NCBI GenBank assembly: GCA_023091735.1
Contig: JALKBU010000635.1
Span: forward strand, 1-29,783
Length of the DNA: 29,783 nucleotides
Source: Trichomonas tenax
Lineage: Eukaryota; Parabasalia; Trichomonadida; Trichomonadidae
Direction: 5' to 3'
A program made the translations under genes and the position numbers. Positions within the stretch are counted from its first letter, which is position 1. Every line of letters starts with the position of its first letter. Under the pieces are notes generated by a model. The model was not told where the DNA came from. It made no database searches and was given only the letters and a program-made list of their open reading frames with translations. This document shows, in pieces, positions 9,375-19,287 of the stretch.

Positions 9375-12038
9375 ATGGTGGAAGAAGCATTTAAGTGGTG
9401 GAACGGAATTGTCAACGACGAGGCAGACAACCCGAATCCACCCGGCATTCTTCCACCCGAGGACGCGAGTCTATTGGTCCCTCTCTTCTCACCGATTTTG
9501 CATAATCACACAAATTATACGATAGAGGATACTGACTGCTGGGATTTGATACATAAGTCATTGTGTAAACTTACAAATAATCCAAATATCGAAAATCCAA
9601 ATAATGATTTTCCAGAATTCGTTGTACAACTCCACAGTTATAGAAATTTACTCAAAATTAATGACATCGAAACTGCGTTGATATATGTTGACAGATTTTG
9701 CCCAAATCCGCCAAATGACTTCTTTATTCGTGATTTAGCACTTTCTATTGATAATCCAGAACTTTGCGTCGTCGTTTTGCTTAAACTTCTCAATGATAAA
9801 GACAAACGATTCTATGAATGCCTCAATTCTCAAGGTTTTACAGATCGAATATTTGATTTATACGTTCCATTCCTTTTACTCTTCAACCTTCAGGATATGC
9901 ACTTCAAGTTTAGACTGAATGTTGCGAATTTACTTGTTCAAATTTTAGAATATAATTCAGGACAATTAAAAGAGCATATGTTCACTTCTATATATCAGAA
10001 ATTACTCACACTCATTACCTATGCACCTATAGACATTGCATATTCGCTTTTTCGGAATGTTGTGAAAATTAATGATTTATCTTTAAGTACACTCAACAAA
10101 GAGCAGCAACAGAACAGACTTAAAAACCTTATTGTCATAGCAGATTCAAAATGTCCAATAAAACTCGCAATTATTCACTATGTCACGAAATTTAATAATA
10201 TTTTCGATCTTTACGATATAATTAAATACGTTTCTAAAAAACTTCCTGAATCAACAGAAGACATGGAAATTCTTATTCAGCTGGTTAAAGAGCAAAATAA
10301 TGAATCCCCAATGACTCATTTAATGGTTGTTCGATCACTCTGCAGAACATTGATGCAGAGCAACATTTTCATGCGTGCTGCAGCAAATTTGCTCGTTGAT
10401 TTCCTCAACAACTACGAGAGTGACGAAATTATTGATTGGATGCGAGCATTCGTGAGAAGGATATTCATTTTCATCAAATTCTGCGTTTTGAAGAATAAAT
10501 ATCTTCGCAGAGTCTTAAATCTTTGTTCTGTCCTTAGTTCCTCTGTATTTAAATCAATCCCGTGGCTGTGGAAGTCTTTGCAACTCGATGCTTCTGAAGC
10601 GTATAGAGATCATCTCTCTTTTGTCTCTGATTACTTTCCTGTTATTTCAGACACCGATGATATCTTTCAGAAGGAAATTTCTATTTTCACGGCCTCTAAA
10701 ATTTCCCTTAAAGTATTCCCATTCAAAACAGACACGTGCACACTGACAGAGAACCACCAGACGAGGCAGTACTCTAATTACAAAGCAGTCAACACTGACA
10801 GTCATCTTGATGAACTCGGAATCCCTCTCAACCTTGCAAGATATCTTTATTACGACAGCGAAATTACAACGAGCGAGCAGAAAACGTGCCAGTTCCAGCT
10901 CGAAGACTTGATAGAGGAGCAGAAGGGTAAAATGGTGGAATGCGAGAAAGCCCACTTATTGACGAAATACCCAAAGATGAACAAATTCCAATCTGCCGGA
11001 AAACTTATTATGGTTGGAGCATCAATTGCATACAAAGAGAGTGAAAACGCAGTATGGGAGTTCCAGAAGAGGTCCATAAATGAATACGTTCGCACTCTTA
11101 ATGAACTTCACAAGCTTTTGAGCATTCACCAAAACATTATGGCGAACATTAAACTTCTCATTTTCGACAACAACACTGTTATCACTGACTCTGTAAAGTA
11201 CAAATCACTTAAAGATAGGAGGAACGCGTGCAAGAAGAATTTGTTGAACTTGGCAACAAAATACAGAGCGCCAAACTACGAACAGTTGATTTTAGATGAA
11301 TTAACGAACTCACTGTTTAAGTACGATTTGTCAATAAGTTACTCAGCACCATCGCAAATCGATTTTTACATCAGCGAGTATCTGAGAAGGAGTCAAAAGT
11401 TTTCACCGATGTTAGAAGCAGCGTCAGCGATCGTCAGCATGGGTTCTGTTGATGCAGCGAAGACTACAATCGAAGAGCTCGCGATGGCGATATCAGAAGC
11501 GATAAACAGAGCAACAGATGGATCCAATCTCGTCTTCAGTCAAGCGGTATTGCGAATGATATTCGACATTTGCTATTCATCTTCCTCAATCATTAATTCA
11601 TACAAATCAGCGAATACGGAGTTCATCCGAAGATGTGATGAATTTGCCGCAAAGACGGTTATGGAAGCATCGATCCCGGACTGCATTGTTGGCAGTCTTC
11701 GTCGGAGAGCAACAGTTTCAACGATGTTCAGGAACAAAAAACTGATGAGTTTCTCTAACATCGAATTCATGACGAATCCGCTCGACATGGTGAGGCACAT
11801 TCACACCGTCATCACAAGCTTGGACTCTTTGAACTACAGATGCCAAAAGAGGCATGAATCTGTTATTTTAGTTCAATGCGTGATTTCAGTTTCTCCTCCT
11901 TGTAATACAGTTTCGACTCTAAAATTCATCGAACAGTGGGCGAAACCATTTTTGTCGAAAGGATTGAACGACAGTCTCTCGATATACAAAGAATCGGTCA
12001 ATAGAATAATGAACATTGATAATATCAAAGATGTATAA
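9375..12038 (+). CDS. VPS9-domain protein, putative Rab5-type GEF
   Basis: An 887-aa protein with a long helical N-terminal body and a C-terminal VPS9-like domain over roughly the last 130 residues. The key match is NPLDMVRHIHTVITSL followed by VISVSPPCNTVSTLKFIEQW, which parallels the P-x-D-K and NPP...ST helices of Rabex-5-type domains that load GTP on Rab5-family GTPases at endosomes. The segment before it (CQKRHESVILV) lacks the paired Asp normally used for nucleotide release, so activity is uncertain. The middle (about 470-680) looks coiled-coil. The frame is open back to 9297 through TTG, with ATGs at 9315 and 9375; I prefer 9375 because a promoter-like GTCATGTAA overlaps the earlier one. 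The stop lies in TAAATAAA. Confidence 0.68.
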   Translation: MVEEAFKWWNGIVNDEADNPNPPGILPPEDASLLVPLFSPILHNHTNYTIEDTDCWDLIHKSLCKLTNNPNIENPNNDFPEFVVQLHSYRNLLKINDIETALIYVDRFCPNPPNDFFIRDLALSIDNPELCVVVLLKLLNDKDKRFYECLNSQGFTDRIFDLYVPFLLLFNLQDMHFKFRLNVANLLVQILEYNSGQLKEHMFTSIYQKLLTLITYAPIDIAYSLFRNVVKINDLSLSTLNKEQQQNRLKNLIVIADSKCPIKLAIIHYVTKFNNIFDLYDIIKYVSKKLPESTEDMEILIQLVKEQNNESPMTHLMVVRSLCRTLMQSNIFMRAAANLLVDFLNNYESDEIIDWMRAFVRRIFIFIKFCVLKNKYLRRVLNLCSVLSSSVFKSIPWLWKSLQLDASEAYRDHLSFVSDYFPVISDTDDIFQKEISIFTASKISLKVFPFKTDTCTLTENHQTRQYSNYKAVNTDSHLDELGIPLNLARYLYYDSEITTSEQKTCQFQLEDLIEEQKGKMVECEKAHLLTKYPKMNKFQSAGKLIMVGASIAYKESENAVWEFQKRSINEYVRTLNELHKLLSIHQNIMANIKLLIFDNNTVITDSVKYKSLKDRRNACKKNLLNLATKYRAPNYEQLILDELTNSLFKYDLSISYSAPSQIDFYISEYLRRSQKFSPMLEAASAIVSMGSVDAAKTTIEELAMAISEAINRATDGSNLVFSQAVLRMIFDICYSSSSIINSYKSANTEFIRRCDEFAAKTVMEASIPDCIVGSLRRRATVSTMFRNKKLMSFSNIEFMTNPLDMVRHIHTVITSLDSLNYRCQKRHESVILVQCVISVSPPCNTVSTLKFIEQWAKPFLSKGLNDSLSIYKESVNRIMNIDNIKDV

Positions 12039-12149
12039 ATAAAATTTATTTGTGCGATTGTTAAAATATATATTTCCAATAAATTTGAATGTACATTTGT
12101 ATTTCTCCTTTGAACTATTATAAAAAAGCTATGAGAAATAATGTTTGTT

Positions 12150-12510
12150 TCTATTTAACGATTATCAATTCCATAGATCGTAAAATTGTAAATATTTTCT
12201 TCAATTCCCGTGAAATTCGTTTTGATTACATTACAAAAGGATTTTGCGAAGGAGCAAAATAATAACTGCAGGAGTGCAATGTAACATTTCTATCGTTAAC
12301 TGAAGTGTAATAACAAACTGCTGTCTCGTGTTCACGAGATTCAGTTGATCCAATAATCTCAAAATTTGTGCCTGATTAGTATTTCGTTTCAAGAGGCTCA
12401 TCTAAGCTTATTAGCGATGATTTGTAACGTGAAAAAATATGTGTATGTTGTTCTATCAGAATAAAAGCCCAATTCATCCTTTGCAACTATTGTAAAGTTA
12501 TGATATGTTT
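12150..12510 (-). pseudogene. Decayed surface-protein remnant, minus strand
   Basis: Minus-strand pieces read as protein in changing frames: HNFTIVAKDELGFYSDRTTY (near 12490-12430), FEIIGSTESREHETAVCYY (near 12370-12315), and NFTGIEENIYNFTIYGIDN (near 12225-12170). The NFTIYGID/NFTIVAKDE pattern is the same strand motif as NITFYAIDG in the plus-strand remnants, so the family is shared. Internal stops and frameshifts make it non-functional. Confidence 0.5.
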
Positions 12511-12519
12511 CTCAGAATA

Positions 12520-12785
12520 GATGGAACAGAACTTACTCAACATGATGATAAATATAATGCCACATTAAATGTTTAATTTCATTCGAACTGTACGATTAAG
12601 ATTCGTTATGACAAAGAATATTTTAATCTTCATGAATTCCCTGATGCAACAAATTACCAAATCACGAAAGAAATTAATATATCACCATCTCCACCATGCA
12701 TTCAGAACATTACATTCTATGCAATAGATGGTTATAGCCTCACATCAGAAATTCCTCTCATTTATTCGTTCCCAATGTTATGTGT
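12520..12785 (+). pseudogene. Decayed surface-protein remnant, plus strand
   Basis: Reads LRIDGTELTQHDDKYNATLNV, then stop, then CTIKIRYDKEYFNLHEFPD and QNITFYAIDGYSLTSEIPL. It is closely related to 8690-8940 at both DNA and protein level. It lies head-to-head with the minus-strand remnant just to its left. A 95-codon frame at 12728-13015 overlaps the end in another frame and looks like a by-product of the frameshift. Confidence 0.55.
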
Positions 12786-13299
12786 TCGAAAAGTTCGCTA
12801 AGTTTCTCCAAACTTCCTCAAGACGTTATTATCGAACTCTTGTCGTCGATAAACAAGATTATATCAATCTCCTATGTACATTAATGTGGAATTGTATAGA
12901 AATTTCCTATTTGTTTAATGAAATTCCCTTATTATCATCCATTTATAGAATGCTCAATTTTATTGAGATGCAAAGTGAATCTACAGTCCAAATGATACCA
13001 ATATATTTCCGATGAATGAAGCAGTCCTCAACTTAAATAGCTACTAAAGTCTGTTAATAATAAGTACAAATCTTTCCATAGGAAATTCTATGTTCACCTA
13101 AACAAAATTCTCTTTCTATAAAATATTTACTTATATCCTATTCCTTGAATAAGTAAATTTACAATGTTATATTAATATGTAAAAAATCTTTCAAATTATT
13201 ATATAGATTCATCATGCTTTATATATTTAAGATAATTTTATGTTCTATTCAGTAAATTTAATTCTGAAATTGGAATTATATAAATAGCATCCAAAGCTC
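12786..13299. other. Intergenic, no gene seen
   Basis: A+T-rich decayed sequence downstream of the remnant. The possible continuation near 12820-12900 has stops in the relevant frame. Confidence 0.5.
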
Positions 13300-14746
13300 A
13301 TTGGACTTTATTCGAATAAAGGTCTCATTATTCCAATAAAGTCCTATTTGGAATAGTGCAAAATTAGGAATAACGCATATTTGAATAGACCGATTATTCC
13401 GAATGCCCCACTTTTTATTTGGAATTGCGCATATAAAAGTTTATTCGAATAAACTTTTAATTTGGATATGCGCATATCCAATTAAAATAGGAATTAAGCA
13501 TAATGTTGCACTATAGGAATTAGTAATTAGTAATAGAAATAATGGAATAATGCTCAATATTAGGAATAATGATTATTAGAATAATGACATTGTTAGGAAT
13601 GAAAGTCTTCTTGAAATTTTTTGATTCACATACATAGTTTATTCAGCTTGTTTAAGTATGTCATTATAGATCTCTTTTCTTGAAATTTCAATCAGGTTAT
13701 AGAATATTTCATGATTCCGATTTATTCTAATCTACTTACGGTAAAAAATACTATAGTTAGCTTGATGGAGATAACAAATGCCTAATTATAACATCCGCAA
13801 AGGTATTTGCGCTGAAATGCAAGAAATATCTCAATCAGGATTATAATCGAAATAAACTCATTGGTATTGTAATTCAGTACATGCTATCAATCGATTCTCT
13901 TTGGATTAACAACTCATCTGCAAACTGGTCTAAAATCATTGATTATGCGAAAGTTCACGAAATGAATACATCTAATTTACGTATAATCACAAGTAGCTTG
14001 TTGATTATACACTTTATTCACTAAATTTTAAAAGATTGAGTGCTCCTCGAATCGACAATATGTATATCAATTCAAAGGCAATACTATTCTATCAAGCTCG
14101 TCAAATGCATCGATCTGGATGATCACCATATCATGATGCTGCAAAAATGAAGTTTTTTTTTTGAAAAATTGATTCATAACTTGCGCTCGATTGATTTTTT
14201 AGAGATTATTACTTCCATTGATTGAATCATCTATTATAAGTGTGATAAATTGCAAGCACCAATTCTTCTTATCATTTTCTATGAATTATTTTCCCCTTAA
14301 TTTAAACAGGGTAAAAACAAACTATGGCAAAAATGTGTATATTATAATTTAATCCTTCCATATATATCAGCAATCTTTTGATATATGTTTCCAAGGCTAA
14401 TTAATTGATATACTATGCCTAGCGTTTGTTTGTTAAACGATATTCATAATTTTTTTAAGCAGCAAGTTCTTTTTTATATCATCTATAAAGTCTATTATGT
14501 AATATTCCTAATGTGGTTTAAATATGCTAAATTCCTAATTCACGTGATATGCACTATTCCATTTTATCTTCTTTATTCTTAATTCCAATAACAAGTTTAT
14601 TGGAATATAATTTGGAATATTCCAAATAAAAGGAATTGCACGTAAAGTCGATTATTCCTATTCCTAATTTTTCATTATTCCAAATTGGACTTTATTTAAA
14701 TAATGGGACCTGTATTTGAATAAACTTTTTTCCGAATAAAGTTCAT
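13300..14746. mobile_element. Palindrome- and iteron-rich inverted-repeat element, about 1.45 kb
   Basis: The left arm (13300-13400) matches the reverse complement of the right arm (about 14650-14746). Both carry AGGTCYCATTATT, then AATAAAGTCC, then ATTTGGAATA and AAAATTAGGAATA, in the same order and spacing. Further inward both flanks hold many more ATTCC/GGAAT iterons (to about 13620 and from about 14500). Perfect palindromes occur at 13306-13321, 13434-13459 (26 bp, centred on TTCGAA) and 13462-13481 (20 bp, centred on GCGC). Arms 13303-13312 and 13335-13344 form another hairpin. No clear target duplication was found. The interior holds a broken coding remnant. Confidence 0.6.
13795..14130 (+). 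pseudogene. Broken coding remnant inside the palindrome-rich element
   Basis: From about 13800 the frame reads ALKCKKYLNQDYNRNK, LWINNSSANWSKIIDYAK and HEMNTSNLRI to a stop near 14025. The +1 frame then continues as LNFKRLSAPRIDNMYINS and ILFYQARQMHRSG to a stop near 14120. Together about 110 residues with one frameshift and no clear start. I do not recognise the family. It might be the remains of the element's own protein or of a captured gene. Confidence 0.35.
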
Positions 14747-15081
14747 TTTCTGAATAATAATATCTTTAGAAAAAAAAGTGTAAACTAATCGAATATGCAA
14801 TCTATAATATTGAAAATTCCCTTCAAGTTGCTAGCAAGTTTGTAATGCACGAAGGAGTCTTTCTCATACCTTTATTTCACAACTTCCTTTCTTTATACAT
14901 TTTGATGCAGTTACAATATAATTCCAATCGAAATGTGTCTTAATTTTGATCATGTTCTCCACAACAATATTGATCTTTTTCCATTTCAGCTCTGAACAAC
15001 TTTTTTATAACTATTGTCATGAAGTGTTATGCAATAGAAACTTAGAATTTCAAAAATAATATTTATAAAATACAAACAAAT
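14747..15081. other. Intergenic, no gene seen
   Basis: A+T-rich 3' flank of the minus-strand coiled-coil gene. No further feature is supported. Confidence 0.5.
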
Positions 15082-16812
15082 TTATTTCCTTGTTCCCAAT
15101 CTTGAAGGACTTCTTTGGTTATTCGCAGATCGTCGAGAGGATTGAATGCTGCTGCTTCCTGTTCTTGAAGACCTGTTTCTGTTTATGGGAGTGACAGGGT
15201 TAAGTTTCAATTTTGGAGTCCCGTTCAGGTCTGCGAATGGAGAATTTGCGTCATTCGCTATAACAGGAACAGGGCGAGTTTTTATTGGTTGAGCAGAACG
15301 TTCCACGGCCTCTAATCTTGCTTTCTCAGAGCTCAGCTTTTCATGTCGCCTAACAACAGGCTTCATCGCTCTTTCTCTCGCGATTGATGCAGCACAGAGC
15401 TTTTTATCCCGGATAACGGCCTTCGTGCTGCACTCCAGTTCGTATTTCCTCATCAGAGCGGCATCAGCGTTATGGTAACACGCCTCCATTATCTTCTGCG
15501 CCTCCTCGCTCTCCGCTTTTTCAATACGGCGAATTGCCTCTCCTGCAGACTTCGCACCCTCGAAATCGCGCATTCTAATCAGCTGCGTTACCGAATATCG
15601 AGCATTGAGAAGCGCCGGAGAAGGTTTTGAGAATTTCAGCATTTTCTTCTGCGACTGCCATTCCTGGTCAAGCATGTCCTGCGCGTGGAACAGCTTGAGC
15701 TCCAATTCTTTGAGCACCGTTGAGTATTCTGTCTCTATTAGTTTGTTCTGAGAGTCCCAATATTCCTTTCGCGCGTTTATCTCTTGGCTCGCGTATTGTA
15801 TGTTTTTATCGCATCGCTTGATGTCAAGCTTCGTTGGAACAAAGTCAGGCGAGTTTTGCAGTGACTCAGCGACAGAGTTGACGTAAGCGGCTTCGAAAAT
15901 GAGGCCTTTCGATGAACATATCAATGTGTATTTATATAGGTCTGAAAGCAAATGCATTTTATCCTCTTTAGTGAGCAGCGGCAGTTGATGCTGTGCCAGC
16001 GCTTGACAGATCAATGAGTCCGGTGAGTGATAGACGACTTTCTTAAGATTTCCGGGCATAGAATAAGTGTAACAAAAGCCTTTATTTTCACTTGGAGAAA
16101 TCGTCGAAATTCCACCAAGATTGAGTTGATAATCTTTTGGAAGGTGTGGATATGTATCTGATGACTCCTCCGACTGGTGGGGGATGTTCAGAGACTCCAC
16201 CGGAAGTTCTGTGCTCAGAAGTTGATTATTCGTCTGATTTTCATCGATATTTTCATTTTCCTCGATTTTGCTGATTTCTATCGTTTTGTCGTCAACCTGC
16301 TGCTGATTTTGGTCTTGGTTTGTGATTTTTGACAGTTCTTGTTCAATAATCGATTTTGAATTTAATGTAGAAAGTGTCGTATCTGATATATTCATGCTGT
16401 CCTTTATCTCCGTGTCGTTCGTTTGATCGTTGTTTTCTTCTGTTTTCGTATTTATCAAAGATTCGTTATCATTGTTTAATGTTGTTTCATCCATCTTGTT
16501 TAGAAACTTTGTAATGTTTGTTTCGGAATTTGTTGGAGAATTCGGTTTTTCATCGCTTAGAAGTTGAGATATTTCTTTTGAAACGTTGAATTCGAGTTTT
16601 TCTGGACTATTTGACTTATCAGAACTATTGCTCATATCTGTTGAACTATTTTGGTCATCTTTCATGAGATTCTCTTGGACTTTCATGTTGATATCGAAAG
16701 TTAAAGTTCCAAGAATCGAATTAAAGAGATTACTCTCTAACACCGTGTTGCCTGATTCGTTGTCGAGGTGTTCAATCGACTTCGGGGCAAGATTTTCGCT
16801 TAGAACATTCAT
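15082..16812 (-). CDS. Coiled-coil protein, trichomonad family member 1 (function unknown)
   Basis: A 576-aa protein. Residues about 1-250 are Asn/Ser/Glu/Asp-rich and probably disordered. Residues about 285-490 form a helical coiled-coil module, containing LDQEWQSQKKMLKFSKPS, then LLNARYSVTQLIRMRDFEGA, then AIRRIEKAESEEAQK. The tail is basic and Ser/Arg-rich (RNRSSRTGSSS...SPSRLGTRK), which may bind microtubules or nucleic acid (guess). The same module order appears in the gene at 21803-24712, so the two are paralogs. The start at 16812 is supported by an Inr-like TCATT about 20 bases upstream. The stop lies in TAAA. C-rich codons in the module against A+T-rich ones in the tail suggest stronger constraint on the module. 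Confidence 0.78.
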   Translation of the reverse strand: MNVLSENLAPKSIEHLDNESGNTVLESNLFNSILGTLTFDINMKVQENLMKDDQNSSTDMSNSSDKSNSPEKLEFNVSKEISQLLSDEKPNSPTNSETNITKFLNKMDETTLNNDNESLINTKTEENNDQTNDTEIKDSMNISDTTLSTLNSKSIIEQELSKITNQDQNQQQVDDKTIEISKIEENENIDENQTNNQLLSTELPVESLNIPHQSEESSDTYPHLPKDYQLNLGGISTISPSENKGFCYTYSMPGNLKKVVYHSPDSLICQALAQHQLPLLTKEDKMHLLSDLYKYTLICSSKGLIFEAAYVNSVAESLQNSPDFVPTKLDIKRCDKNIQYASQEINARKEYWDSQNKLIETEYSTVLKELELKLFHAQDMLDQEWQSQKKMLKFSKPSPALLNARYSVTQLIRMRDFEGAKSAGEAIRRIEKAESEEAQKIMEACYHNADAALMRKYELECSTKAVIRDKKLCAASIARERAMKPVVRRHEKLSSEKARLEAVERSAQPIKTRPVPVIANDANSPFADLNGTPKLKLNPVTPINRNRSSRTGSSSIQSSRRSANNQRSPSRLGTRK

Positions 16813-16830
16813 TTTTTCGACAACAAATAA

Positions 16831-16835
16831 AATGA
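16831..16835 (-). promoter_or_regulatory. Inr-like element (TCATT) ahead of the coiled-coil gene
   Basis: On the minus strand TCATTTTATT begins at 16835. The predicted start A is about 20 bases before the ATG at 16812, consistent with the trichomonad initiator. Confidence 0.45.
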
Positions 16836-17107
16836 AAAACGGATTTTTTATTTCGAAGCTTGTTTTGTTGTTTTATGGTGTCTGCCGACAAAGTGCAGTA
16901 CAGAAATCGATTTATTTTTTGATTTGTAGCAAAATGCGATTTTTTGTTAAATTAAAATTACATTTTTTAATCTGGGTACTCTACGGGCGTATTCTTCACC
17001 ATATTGAGGGAATCCCCTTTAATATTCATTGTTGAATCTATTTCATTGGAATTGTTTGATTTCATAATTAACCTTATTTCTTTGTGTAAACAATTGAAAA
17101 CTTTCTC

Positions 17108-17293
17108 CTATGTCAAAAAAATTGCGCTCAGGACAGATGGAGTCACAACTCCCATTGTCATTCGAACTGTCTTATGTCCTTGAAACGGTATGGACAATTC
17201 GATATCTGGCCATAATGTTTTGTTATTTCCATCAGGAAATTGATTATCATAGCCGAGTGATAAATCGTATTTGAAGAAATAAATGCAGAATGC
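17108..17293 (-). pseudogene. Small coding remnant, minus strand
   Basis: Open on the minus strand down to a TAG at 17108-17110. It reads TLLLAFCIYFF, then YDLSLGYDNQFPDGNNKTLW, then ELSIPFQGHKTVRMTMG. The text looks like real protein with a hydrophobic, signal-like beginning but has no ATG, and a TAA closes the frame just upstream. Family not recognised. It may be a fragment of a secreted protein. Confidence 0.35.
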
Positions 17294-17691
17294 AAGTAAT
17301 AGTGTTCGCTTTTACTTTATATCACTTATTGTATGCACTCAAGTACAATACAGTTATATTTAGTTTCATAATTACGAAGCAATTCAAATTAAATTCCTTT
17401 ATTCGACGAATTTATCAGTTTGAATTCAATGAAACGCATTCCATTAAGATGAGAATGGGTTTTACGTCATTTGCAGTACGATATATATCCAAAAATCTTT
17501 ACTCAACCAAATTTACGATATTTTTGCATTCGAGTGCTAAATTTGATATAGCTTATGCCTACATTGATGACTGCATCATTTCTACGGCGCAGATGCATAA
17601 TTTACATACATTTTACAATTTTTGTGGTTATAAGCAACAACAATACGTAATTGCGTTTTGGTTGTTAATGTTTAACTATTGCTACATCTGA
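17290..17691 (+). CDS. Doubtful 133-aa ORF with hydrophobic N-terminus
   Basis: ATG at 17290, TGA at 17689-17691. Residues 1-28 are hydrophobic (MQVIVFAFTLYHLLYALKY), followed by FNETHSIKMRMGFTSFAV and FTIFLHSSAKFDIAYAY. The central text faintly resembles FQGHKTVRMTMGVVTPSV in the opposed remnant to its left. No Inr is seen. It could be a decayed piece of a secreted protein or a chance ORF. Confidence 0.25.
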   Translation: MQVIVFAFTLYHLLYALKYNTVIFSFIITKQFKLNSFIRRIYQFEFNETHSIKMRMGFTSFAVRYISKNLYSTKFTIFLHSSAKFDIAYAYIDDCIISTAQMHNLHTFYNFCGYKQQQYVIAFWLLMFNYCYI

Positions 17692-18657
17692 AGTTCAAAG
17701 ATCTTAATAAAAGTATTCGGAATAATTGATTTATACAATTGGATAAAGTTCTATTTCAGTTGATATTTAGGATTGTGGGTGCCTAGCTGTAATTATTTTT
17801 GACACATTATTTATTTTATCGAAGCATAATCTATTTATGCGTATAAATTCAATATTTAAAAAACTAGAAAAAATTTAACAAAAAAGCAATATAAAATGGT
17901 GGGGTGCTGAATGCCTTGAGTTTTTATTCAATACGTGTGTGCAAAGTGAAAAACGAGAAATCTACGCTTTGGAAAAGTGGCACATTTTGGGTGTTTCGTG
18001 GACACTCAAAATATCAAAAAATCGGGCCTTCGGCGCTGGCGCGGCGTCATCATCGCCTCAGGCAGTTCAAAAGCAATCAAAGTTCACCAAGATTTCAAAG
18101 ATGTGCCTCTCCTTCTTCTTTTATCTTCTTCTCCTCCCTTTTTCCTTTCCTTCTTTTGCTTAACAATTTTATTTTTTTACAAGAACCTTATAGAACTTAA
18201 TTGAATGGCGTGCCCCCTGCATGTTAGAAGTGTCCAAGTGTCACTTTTATGTGTCCTAGCTTTACAAAACCCCGCAATTTTTTGAGAAAAACCCGATTTT
18301 TGGTCACTTTTTGATATTATTTTGAACAAATTTGAGATCGAATTTTAGTGGATATATGTAATCTGTGTGTATTATATTGATGAATGGCTGATTTATTTTG
18401 ACTTTTTTTAGACTTTTCGGATCAGATTTCACGAAAAACGAAAAAAATCACAAAAATTGGTTGCTTGGACGTATGACTTATACTTTAGGCCGCTTCTACG
18501 AGGGCACATGCAGATACGTAGAGAAATTTTGAATTCACATTGAATCGCAAAAGAATAATGTCCGAACAATTAATCAATTATCTCTTATCGTGACATTTTG
18601 TTCAAATTCTTTTCAAATTCACTATGTTGATTCAAGCATTCATATTTAGTGGAACAA
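17692..18657. other. Gene-free stretch with a short GC-rich island and pyrimidine tract
   Basis: No ORF is convincing; three overlapping 74-98-codon frames cover 17904-18204 and shadow one another. Bases 18025-18065 are strikingly G+C-rich (GGCGCTGGCGCGGCGTCATC) for this genome. Bases 18110-18165 are an almost pure C/T tract on the plus strand. The rest is A+T-rich with no repeat I can pair. Confidence 0.5.
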
Positions 18658-19287
18658 TCAATAAGCATTGGCGAGTGCTGTGACGTCCTTAGTTGTCTCA
18701 TCGAAATCGCACTTGGAAGTATCCTTGTAGATCTTCTTTATCTTCTGTGATGCCTCTTGGATCTTGACCTTTGTTTCTATGTCATTGAATCCGTACTGCT
18801 CAGCGATGGAGTGTGTCATAACGACTTCTTCGATGATGTCAGCTGTTGGAGCAAGTACTGTACCAGCACTTTCTGGATTCTTTTGTGCCTCAGCTCTGTC
18901 AGAGAATGCTGCTGGTTCTGAGTACAAATCGATCATGTTTTTATACTTTCCGAGTGCCTCAATAGCCTCTTCAACTGGTGTCTGATACTTAGACTTGACA
19001 AAGTTGATTGTGTTGTAGACATTAGCAACGAAGTTCTTGTAGATGCGGCAGGCGTTCATGAGCTCCTCGCGGCCAACGCATCTATGTCTATCAATGGATC
19101 TGATGACTGGGATGACTTCTATGAGGAAGCCGTGCATCTCTGGCGATGTTGTCTGCGGGCTGACAATGCGCTCGAGGTTGTTGAGAAGGATGGATGCGAA
19201 TGAAGCATCAGAAGAATGAAGGCTATTGCCGAACTGAACAAGTGACTCTTCAAGTGGCTGAACGATACCCTTGACGAGTTCGTTATT
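18658..19287 (-). pseudogene. 3' part of a well-expressed-looking host gene, cut at a Maverick junction
   Basis: The frame is open from 19287 to a TGA at 18658 (209 residues), with the first Met only at 19137. It begins NNELVKGIVQPLEESLVQFG and continues as amphipathic helices (…SPEMHGFLIEVIPVIRSID, YKNFVANVYNTINFVKS, IIEEVVMTHSIAEQYG). Codons are strongly biased to C-ending forms, unlike all neighbours, as in abundant trichomonad proteins. Upstream the frame meets TAG (19288-19290), exactly where Maverick-like sequence starts, so the 5' part is missing; I do not find it on the other side of the insert. I do not recognise the protein; an all-helical bundle is the best description. Confidence 0.65.

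Noticed and set aside
12728..13015. A 95-codon plus-strand ORF.
   Set aside because: It overlaps the better-supported surface-protein remnant in another frame and resembles nothing I know.
17904..18204. Three overlapping plus-strand ORFs of 74-98 codons.
   Set aside because: They shadow one another over the GC island and pyrimidine tract, give low-complexity protein, and have no Inr or family match.
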